From Neoceratodus forsteri (taxonomy: Eukaryota; Chordata; Ceratodontiformes; Ceratodontidae): a DNA stretch of 64,000 bases. Within the stretch, counting starts at the first letter, position 1, and every line of letters starts with the position of its first letter. Under the pieces are notes generated by a model that saw nothing but the letters and a program-made list of their open reading frames with translations, was not told where the DNA came from and ran no database searches. The stretch lies in contig JADMNL010000022.1 in NCBI GenBank assembly GCA_016271365.2, forward strand, positions 220,448,501-220,512,500. The letters are read 5' to 3'. Made by a program: the position numbers and the translations under genes. Positions 47,501 through 58,728 of the stretch are shown in pieces.

Positions 47501-50500
47501 TCATTCAATACAGCAGTCTCTAGAACTACAGGAGCAGAGGAGGAGGCCCACTCCCCTGTCCCATCCACGTCCATCTCCTCTGAAGGTTGAGCAAAAGTAG
47601 CCATCTTCCACCAGACAGCCAAAGATTCCCCCTTCTGGAGAGTAGGGGAATTTCCCCAGTGTCCTGGCCAAATTTCCCTCTTTCACTAAAAATACCACCA
47701 ACAGCTTAATTTGGTTCAAGGTCAGTTGGCATTCATCTGTATCTCCCTCCCTCGGGCCGTGCCTAAAAATAGGCAGGATTTTTCTAGTGCACTTACCTGG
47801 TCAACAATAAATAAATAAACAAATAAATAAATAAATACCTGCATGTCTTTGGTCGTGGATACAAGCATGTCCTGCGCAGTATGATACTGACATGTCTTGG
47901 GTAGTGGGATTCCGGTATATTCTTTCTGGTGGAATACTGCATGTCCTGGGTGGTGGGATACTGTCACTTCCTGGGTGGTTGGTTACTGGCATGTTCTGGG
48001 GGTGTGGATACTGGCATATATTGGATGGTTGATACTGGTGTATTGTGGGTGATGGGATACTGAAGTGACCTGATTGATGGGATACTGGCATATCCTGGAT
48101 GGGGCATACTGCTACAGTATATCATGGGTGGTGAGATGCTGAGACATCCTGTGTAGTGGTATTCTGGCATATCCTGGGTGCTGGAATACTGGCATGTCCT
48201 GGATGTTGGATACTGGCATGTTCTGGGTGGTGGGTTAATGTCATATCTAGGGTGATGGGATACTGGCATGTCCAAGGGTGGTGGGGTACTGGCATGTCCT
48301 GGGTGGTGGGTTATTGGCATGTTCTGGATATGGCTACTGACATATACTGGATGGTGGATACTGGTACATCATGGGTGGTGGGATACTGGCTTATTGTGCA
48401 TGTTGGGATACTGGCATTTCCTGTCGGGATACTGATGTGTCCTGGTTGATGGGATACTGGCATATCCTGGGTGGTGGCATAATGATATATCATGGGTTGT
48501 GGGATGCTTGCACATCTTGAGTAGTGGCATACAGGCATATCCTTAGTAGAGGAATACTGGCATGTCCTGGGTGGTGGATACTGGCATTTCCTGTTTAGTA
48601 GGATACTGGCATGTCCTAGGTGGTGGGATACTGGTGTATGCTGTGTGGTGTGATGCTGGCATATCATGGGTGGTGGTATACTAGCATATGCTGTGTGGTG
48701 GGACACTGGCATGTCCTGGGTAGTGGGATATTGGTATATCCTTGATGGGGATATACTGGCATGTACTGGATGGTGATATACTGGTACATCCAGGTGGTAG
48801 GATATTGGCATGTGGTTGAAGATGGTTCTCTAAGGAATGCCTACACTACATTTGTTGCAAAACTGCCAAACATGTGGCATAGAGTTTGGCAGAATCCAGA
48901 ATTCTGGTAAAATCTCGATTCCACTTTGAGAAAACTTGGCAGAATTTAACAGTAAATTTCACTAAAATTTGCTAAGTGAATTGAGTTTTTTTAAAAGTAA
49001 ACTGCAGTTATGTGAACTGTGGTTTTGCACAAATTGCAGAAAGATTTTCTGTAGAAAACTGTGGATACTGTGGAACTGTTCTGTGGAATTTTGAATAAAC
49101 TGGTAAAATTCTGCATTTTCCATGATTTTTGTACAGTACAAAAGGCATAGTCTACCTGTGCCAGAATGTTGTGGAATGCTGTAGAATTTTGGAAATTCTG
49201 ACATTCCAGTGAAAGCAATTCAGTACTGCACTTGAGTGAGCCAAATCACTTTGCCTCATTGGAAGAGTTGTCCCATATATTTCTATGAAACCAGTGGATA
49301 AGATGGCATATGATTTTATCAGATTCATAGAAGTGTGACGGCAGAAAAGGACCGACAAGGCCTACCGAGTCTGCCCATTTGTCCAGCTATCTGCTTGGAC
49401 ATGCACCCCCCACCCTCAACACTCCCCTGTGGTTGTTCCATGCCCTTTTGAATCCCTCCACCATTTCTTCTCCAATGACCACCTCCGGGAATCAGATCCA
49501 CTTATCCACCACTCTCTCTGTGAACTAGTACTTCCTAGAGTTACCCCTGAACTGCCCCCCTCCACCTGCAGACCATTCCCCCTCATCATCTAATTACCCT
49601 TCATGTGGAAGATGCTTTCCACTGGCTCCCAGTTTATACCCTTCAGGTACTTGAAGGTCTCGATCATGTCCCCCATCTCCCACCTGTGTTCCAGGGAGTA
49701 CATGTTTAGATCTCTCAACCTTTCTTCATAAGATAGGTGGTTCAACCCTTTTACCATCTTTGTTGCTTTTCTCCAAACTCGCTCCAACCTCCCCACATCC
49801 TTTTTGAAGTATGGCCTCCAGAACTGGACTCTGTATTTCAAATATGGTCTAACTAGATGGGTGTACAAGGGTACAATAACCTCCCTATTTCTACTGGTGA
49901 TCCCCCTTCCGATGCGTCCCAGCATTCCACTACCCCTAGCCACTGCTCTTCTGCAGTGCCTTTCCACATTCAGGTCCCCTGATATAGTGACGCCCAGGTC
50001 CCTTTCTTGTTCAGTTACCTCAAGAACTCTGCCCCCCATGCAGTACCCTGCCCTCCCGTTCCTGTAGCCAAGATACATGATTTTACACTTTTCTATGTTG
50101 AATGAGAGAAGCCACCTCTCTGACCATGCCTCAAGCCTTCCCAAATCTCTCCATATTCTTTCTACCCTTCCTGAGTGTCTACCCTATTGCAGATTTTAAT
50201 ATCATCTGCAAACAGACTCACACCCCCTTTAAGGCCCACCACAATGTCCCCTACAAATATATTGAATAGTAGGGGCCCCAACACTGATCCCTGAGGGACC
50301 CCACTTGTGAACTTGCCCTCTCTGGAAGCCACCCTATTTATTATGACCCTCTGAGACATTGGATATGAACTATGGTGGAGGGGCTTCAGAGCAAACAAAG
50401 AAAGAGTGAGTGCCAGGTATAAGAGAAAACAGAATTTAAAAAAGAAAAGTCCATGATTGGTGGATTCTGTGATGAGATATCAGTTCTAAGACAGGGATGG

Positions 50501-53500
50501 ATGTATCTGTAGCAGACTCAGTGCAGACCCCAGAATGGAATTACTGCATTTGCATTTATACAAAATATATTTTATTAAAAAACCACCAATGCCTTGAGAA
50601 TGTGGAAAAATATAATATTTGCACTCCAAGAAGCTTTCGAGTATCATTAGCTCTGTATTTTGTATCCCCATTATTTATTATTGTGGTCAAATGCATGGAA
50701 ACAGGATAGTTATTCCTCAAAGGGTTCTTCAGCTCTTTTTGCATCTTCTCAACCTGATGTTGTGCTCTGTGACTGTCAGATGGCAACCGGCCAAGGAGTT
50801 GAGAGGAAAGCTGTGCCAGCCGCTTATTTCATGGAGCATGGCAACTGGAGTGCATGTGGGGACATGGGACGGGGTCCTTGGCAGGTGGGGGGTTTGGGAA
50901 TGGTTGTGGGGTTGGGGGCACCATTATACCACCAGGGAATAATGAATTACAGAAAGTTGAGTGATGGGGGGGTGGGGGGTACCACTATTCACCCAAGGAA
51001 TAATTGATTACAGAAGGCTGGTCAATCTGGGGGTGATGGGACCACCATACCCACATAGAATAATGGATTACAGAAGGAAGAGTGATAGAGGTGGTGGGGG
51101 GACCACTATACCCTGACAGAATAATGGATTACACAAGGATCTGTGATTAGGGGTGGGAGGACCACTATGCCCCCCTGGAATAATGGATTACAGAAGGATG
51201 AGTAATCTGATACTCTGATACTAAAAACCTGCCTCCTAACAGGTTGGTATCCTATTTCAGTTGAATCTTATCACTTCTGAAACACTTGAAATTGTAACCC
51301 GTAAAAATGACCTGATAAAAGAACCTTAATTAACTGCCACTCTTGTGAAACTAGTGTTTACCCCATGTTATTCTAAACGTTACCTAACCTGCCTGGGATT
51401 GTACTATATGTTCTGATTTTAATGTCTGTATATGCGCACTTTCCCTTGAATTGTTCCTAGTTCGTATTGTACTGTTGACTGTAATTAACCCCGGGTCACC
51501 CCTGAAAAAGGGACCATTACAGTCTCAGTGGGCCTACCCGGTCACCAAAATTTAAATAATTAAATTGAGGGGTGGGGAGTCCACTATACCACCACGGAAT
51601 AATGGATTAAAGAAGGATGGGTAATTGGAGGTTTGGACCACTATACCCCCAGAGAATAATGGATAACAGAAGGATGGGTGCTACGGGGTGGGGGAAGGAG
51701 CACTATACGCCCATGGAATAATGGATTGCAGAAGGATTTGTGATTGGGGTGGAGGGACCACAATACCACCAGCAAATAATGGATTACTGAAGGATGGTTG
51801 ATTGAAGGTTGGGGGGAGCACTGTACTGCCAGGGAATTATGGATTACAGAAGGATGGGTGATGGAGGTGTAGTTGACCATTTTACCACCAGGAAACAACA
51901 GATTATCAAAGGATGAGTGCTGGGGGTGGGAAGACAACTTTACTGCCAGGAAATAATTGACTACAGAAGGATGCGCACTACAGAGCTGCTGCACTGCATG
52001 AAAATGATCTGATAATGGACATGCAGATGGCCCCTTAGTGCCTTGCATGTCCAATGATCTCATTTGTCTGCTTTGGCTGAATATGGCCCACAAGAGACAT
52101 GGTGCTATCCTGTTTCGGGCAGCACTATCTCCTCAGGGCCATGAGTTTAGACTGCTGGTAGCACAAATCTACCTAGTGCTGTGCTGACATAGCCTGATAT
52201 TCAGTCAGTTAGCACTGCTCCATCGGCGAGTGCAAACTAGGGCTGTGCGAAAGTAAACTTCTGCCAGTGGAATTTTGGCAAAAGTCAGAATTTCGCTTCC
52301 ACAAAACTTCAAAATGCAGTTTGGAAACTTTCACGGAAATTCTGAGTTAGAAAGGTGGAATAGATGTATGAATTGCAGGTTATTGTATTAAACTACGGAA
52401 AAAAATTCCGCCTGACTGATCACTGTCAGTGGTTAGTTCTGCGGATATTTCTTCCACAGTTTAATATAATAATCTGCAATTCATATATTTGTTCCACAGT
52501 TCCATGAGTCACGGAACTGTGAAATTAATGTGGAATTGTGGATTAATAAATTTTACTGCAGAAAGAAATTCTGAAGAACTGATCAGTGAACTGCAGAATA
52601 ATTACATGTATTGCAGATTAATCCCTTAAACTGCAGAATAAAATTCCTCAGAACTGTCAGTCTGCATTTCTTGTGTATTATTCTGCAATTCAGCCAAAAA
52701 ACTCCATAGAACAGGGCAAAAATCCACCAAACACACTTGGAGGAAATTCAATCCCGCCAATGGCAGAAGTTTGGAAAATTTTGTGAAATTTACAAAATTC
52801 TGCAAAAGTTCCACAAAATTGGAATTCACAACTTTATCCTGGCTTTAGTGCTATCCATCTGAATATTGCTCAGTGATGGTCATGCACATTCACAAATGCA
52901 GCAAAAATGGCTGTGCTCTGATTGCGCCTGACTTAGAATATGGGACCCACTTTATTTTTCTGCTTACTTTGTGCTCTGATGTACTTTAGGCAAGGCAATT
53001 CTATTTCTATGTTACCTTTTCTTTGGGGCTCAGGGCACCGCTGCACAGAAAATTAACATACAATAGAAAACTAAGAGCATGAAATAAAACAAATACAGAT
53101 TTCAAAATAAATAAATATTTTTGAACATATGCAACATATATTCCTATGAGCAATTAATTAATTTCAGATTTGAATAATAAAATAAGTTGGGCAACATGCA
53201 AGTTAGAAAAGAAGGAATTTCAAGGCCCCTTTAAAGGCCGTCACTGTAATGGCAGATCTGATATGAGCAGGGAAAGCCGTCTATAATATTGGTGCAGCAC
53301 TCATGAAAGATCTGTCCCCAGAGAGCTTTAATCTAGACCACTGGACCAGCAGTAGACCAACATAGTTAAACAAATAGTGGTAATAGGTACATGAAAAATA
53401 GACAAAGCAAATTATATAAGGGACACCTAAGTGAGATCTGTTGACTACATCATTTATTTTCACAAGAGCTATTTGACCTTGGGTAACCTCACGAGTGGTG

Positions 53501-53803
53501 TAAGCCATGAGTGATGTGCCCAAGGTCAAAAAGCTCGAGTGAGAATAAATCATGTATTCCACAAGGTCCCTGTTACATATTCCATTTATGCAATTTGGAT
53601 CCTTTAGGATAGTGCAGGGAGTTTTGTTTTAAATTGTTCATTTGTTTAATTTGTAATGTAAACTTACATTAACTTTTTGTGGTTTTTCCACTGTAGCTCT
53701 GCTTAGCATAGTGGTTGCTAAGTGGTTGCTATGGGACACTCCAACTTTACACTATGGCCAGTACATAATGAAAAAGTTTGATGCATAATTCTTTTGTTTT
53801 TGC

Positions 53804-53836
<33 letters not shown>

Positions 53837-56800
53837 TGAGGGGGGCATTTGTTCGTCAATAATGTGAATACAAATTTAATTTTCTGCCATTTTTTGCTAA
53901 TTATAAAAAATATAACTGGTATCTATAAATGAGACACCTCACATTTTGTAGATATTTTTATGATGAACAACTTTTGTGCTGAAAGTACCAGCTATAATGT
54001 TTCATTTTAATGTTATTTTCATTTGTTTGTTGGAAAAGTGAAAAAAAAAAAAACACGAAATTTTCTTCTGATTTTTGCTAATTATATAAAAAATAACTAA
54101 AAGGTATCTATAAATGAAACACCACTCATTTTGTAGATATCTCTGTGCTGTACAAACTTCGTGCTTGCAGTACCATGCTATCATTTTTCTTTTTAAAGTT
54201 ATTCATATTTGAATATGGTTAGCACTACTACTGAGGTTAAACATTCTAATTGAGTTCCAAGGGCTTGTGCTGGACCTACTGACATAACAATGGTGTGGAT
54301 AAATTGGCTGATGACATACCTGACAAATGTGTCAATAAACAGCTGATGACATAACAACTGTGTGGATAAACTAAATTTATACACACAGTTGCCCAGATAA
54401 ACAGATTTATCCCACTCCGTTTACGTCCACCCCATTGCATAAATATATTTAAACTTCTCTTTGTACTTCATGCTAAATCTGTAGGTAGCAAATAATATTT
54501 TCTTACCAATACATTGTGTGGACTTCCTTTGGTCACTGTTATCTCATTCTCATAGACAACCACTCGAAGTTGTTTTGTGAAAGGCAAGATGTCATTATCG
54601 GTGCTGTCAGTCGTCGCCTCCACTCTGTAATACTCCAAATTACTGTCGTTTCCAGCCAGTTCTGATAACACGTAGGTGCAAGTGCTTTCCAAACTGAAGG
54701 ACCATCCATCAAAGGTTTCATAGTGAGAGTGTTCGAATACTGTACAGGTCTTCACAGAGATGGGTTCACACGAATGGACCCCAGATGAAGATTTGCATGT
54801 TTCAGACACATCACATGTCATTTCCTGGCAGTTGATGGCATTATTCTGATTGCATTTACATTTTGTTTGGCAGCTGTCATCTGTCCAGAATATGTCTCCA
54901 GAATGCACAAAGTTGCCTTTAGAAAATAGAAAACATTTGCATATATTACCCATGATGCTTTGTGCTAGCAGACTATGTGTAATTTTGTTTCTGTAACACT
55001 TATTGTTATTGCTAATATGCTTTCATGTATTTTTGTGTACAGGTACTGTCTCTTTTATGGTTATAATAATACATTCCCGAGTTCTTTGGCAGAAATAACT
55101 GCAAAGTGAAGCTCAGCATTTCTGACACACAACAGACTTGAGGAAAAAAGCTTATAACCGTAAGCAACACAAGCCATTGCCAGTCCTTGACTTTATAGGG
55201 TCTACATTATCATTTGCAACCTTGTTAAATCTAACAAAGCTGAACAATGGATTCTCATTCCTTCCTCCATCCCTGGCATTGCTAATCTCATATGTTGTTG
55301 TGAGGACAAAAGGGTGTTTTTCTTGAATGTTTTATTCATTTTTTTAATAATATTCAGTTCCCTTATTCAGGATTTGTTATTCAGGGAAATATAGGGTAGC
55401 CCCTGTACTGCCAAGGAGAGTGTGCTAGAAATATTCCTTTAAATATAGGTGAATGATGTTTCAACAGTTCTCGATTTCTTCCTATAAGGGACCAGTTTTT
55501 TCTTTTTTTTATTTAAGATTTTTTTTTTCCTGTGTTTGATTCTTTTTGTTTTGTTTTTCAGTGTGATTTTTTTAGTGCTCATGAATGATGCTGGATTGAC
55601 AGCACTGGAACCTGAAGACCTCCATTTATCCATATGACAGATACAGTGTGAGCGATCAGAGTGCACGTTTCCCCACACTGCCCAGCCAGTGTGCCTCAAC
55701 CCTGGTATGGAGGGACCACTGGTAGGTGACAGGGTAGTTCACACTCCATGCCCAGTCAATCTTTGGCATGTCATGTAAGACTGCCAGTAAGGGTGCTAAT
55801 AAGTGCCTTCTGTTATTATTATTATTGTAATTAATCCCAAACTGAAATTAATAAATAAACTGTGTTGGTGATGATGTGATGTAGACACCTGCCCACTGGT
55901 AACTGGACTGAGACCACCACTTATTTCACATAGGCCACAGAACAGCCCTCAGGTGATGGTGGCTTTCAACCCTTACAAACCTTTGCTGGATTTAAACCCA
56001 TCACCTAGAGATGAAAGGCTTGTTAACCCACTACTAATCCACAGAGCCATCCAGGTCCCCTAGCCAGTTTCATTCCATACCCTGCAGTGCCTTCTTGTGG
56101 CCATTGTTTTCCTCCCATTTAAAAGAAAATCCCATTGAATATAACTATATACATGTTTTACCTATTTAATCTGTTTCTGTCATACAGAGTTTCTGATTTG
56201 CTATTATATTCATGTTACATGATGTGCTATGGATGCACATTAACTGATATTGCATTAAAAAGTGCCCATATGAGTCAGAAACATCACAATAAAGTTCAGA
56301 ACATACAATGTATATTCAGGGGCACTTAAGGGGCTCAAAAGAAATTCTAAGAAGCTTTTCAGAAGTGGGATTTTCTTTCTGCAGGAATTTCACCAGTAGG
56401 ATTCCATATTCTGCAGAGTTGTAATCACTCTGATGAGCATTATCAAACCAATCAAATTCAAGCAGATGCTAGGGCCAGGAGATGATAGAGACAGTAACCA
56501 CAGTCTTAATTCTGATTGCCACAACTGCAGCTGAAATACTCTGCCCAGATGGGCTTCAGTTATTTGTTTTATAATAGTGGGAGCCTGAGCATTTGTGGTT
56601 CTCAGCCCAAATGGGCTTAAATATAATTAATTACAATTCTGGCAGCCTTGTGCCGGAGGGGGGCCTTGGTTCCTCCGTGCGTGCATTGGGGTGGAAATCA
56701 ATTTAGTGTACGCATACAAACATGTAATAAAACAGAGACTGACCAGATATGTTTCGGGATATAGTGGGCAACTATTTATGCTGAGAGATGAGCTACTGAC

Positions 56801-58680
56801 CTCTAGTAGTCATGCTACCCTCAGTCTTTGGCCTCAGGCAATATAATTGTCAGTCAAATGCTGCTACCTCAAGACCAGTAGTTTTTCATTATAAAATGGG
56901 TAGGGGAAATTGTGGATCCTAATTATCTAAGACAGGCTGGTGTTCATACTTTTATATGAGCATAAATCCCTAAAAGAAAAAGTACTAGTGCCAGCCTGCC
57001 TACATGCCCGCCATATCCATGTTAACTGTATTTCTTCCAATGTGGTTGCCATTTTGGTTGCTAAGCTTAAAGGAGTGTGTTCATTAGCCATTTCTCTTAA
57101 AAGACATGCAGTCTATAACACTTCTAAATAAATGTTTTTATTGAATCTTTCTAATTTTGCTGGGTTATATACAGAAAAGATGTATCTTTTCTCTTTTTTC
57201 CACCATTTGATGAAAGTGATGACCACCAGTCAAGTGGGTCATGACCTCACTTCTACAGTATGTTGTGGGTCCTGATGACATCTCAGTGCAATCCTATGTT
57301 TTTTTCTTTTAGTGGCTGATTGCAACTTTTCTCGATATGTGCTGTGGTGTTTTATTGTGGACAAATGTTTCAAAGTAGGGTGATTGTTTTATGAGGTCAG
57401 ATCTGTCAATAATGTATTCAAGGCTGGTCCTCTGACAGAATGATTGATTTACTACCTTGATCTTCCTGCCAGTTAAAGGCACATGCAGTCTGCAGCTGCA
57501 GCAGTCAAGCACATTGCCTGTGCTTACTGTTCAGTGCAGTGCAAAAGCACTGCCAGATGATCAGACCAACAGAATTGTGGGTAACATACTGAACCATGGG
57601 AGAACATGGCAATCAAGGAAAGAAAAATGGAGAACTCTTATTTTATTATTTCAAAACATTCCCTGACATGAAACAATTGTAAAATTCACTGGGTGACAAT
57701 ATCACATGGAAAGAACAGGAAATGAAAACTACGCCTGTGGTTAAAAAATGGTACCGTGTATGAAATACACAGACGATATACAATAGCCTATGTTAAAATA
57801 TGCCATTTGTTTCGATTAGTAAGAGGGCTGGACCATAACTCATGTGTGGGTAATGAAAATACCACCCCCCAGAAATGAATGTCATTTTTAACTCAGAACC
57901 ATTGTACCTCTGTGTATTCAATGACCTGTGTTGAAGCCCAAACGTTTAAGTTTTTCTTTTTGTGTGGTTTGTGTCACAGGCTGTGTCACAGGCTGCCACC
58001 ACCCCACTGAAAGTACTGTCACCACTGATAGTCCTGCACACTCCCCCCATGTGCTGTTTAGGTGGAATCCCCCTCCCTCTGCAAGTACTATGCCACCAAA
58101 AATGTACCTTTTGAAAGTTTCTTCTTTTTCAGCATGTGGTTCCAAAATGGGGTGAATGCATCGTTGTAATTGTGAGCATCTTCCATTGGCGTGCAGGTGA
58201 GTGAGCATGCACAGGGACTGGCCAGCTGGCTTCTCACTGTGTTTACAGAGAGGGAGTGAGTGCAAAGTGCTACTAAAAGGCTGGTTGAATTATGAATTAC
58301 ATGCTGGCACTGGGGAGAATACCATGAAAAACGAGGCCAGACTAGTGGAAAAAGAATGAAATAGAATGGAAAATGAAAAACTAACTGTACTGTTGGGTAG
58401 CGAGGAACCAAAATCATGATGGGAGTGGAGTTTACAAATGTTAAACAGCTTAACTACTGGCTGTCATGGGAAGGTTAACTCATCATTGGACTGGCCAGAA
58501 TGCTGTGTCAATCAAGTTGATTGACATCTTTGTGTTACAGTGGGACATAGGCAAGTGAAAAATAAACATTGATTTTCATCCAGTGTAAGAATAACATGTT
58601 TAATTTTCATTTGGGTCAGAGTCATATGGAAAAAAAATGGATTTATTTAGAGTGAGATTCCTACCTACATTGTATACACA

Positions 58681-58728
<48 letters not shown>

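Larger units (their letters stand above)
41728..47638 (-). mobile_element. full-length Tx1-clade LINE inserted in the SINE
   Basis: 5,911 bp on the minus strand, flanked by the 10-bp direct repeat AGAGTAGGGG (41718-41727 and 47639-47648). The first ORF1 ATG region lies within 20 bases of the 5' end. ORF1 carries CCHC knuckles; ORF2 has an AP-type endonuclease and a Tx1-style RT. The 3' end is CTATTTCAATAAAAGT with an AATAAA signal and no long A tail. Several stops and frameshifts make it inactive, but both ends are preserved. Confidence 0.9.

Noticed and set aside
46814..47590. 258-codon plus-strand frame
   Set aside because: Exact antisense shadow of LINE ORF1 (47622-46621).
52240..52830. 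Candidate scaffold or nuclear-matrix region
   Set aside because: AT-rich, but the pattern is explained by a degenerate internally repeated element; there is no independent evidence.
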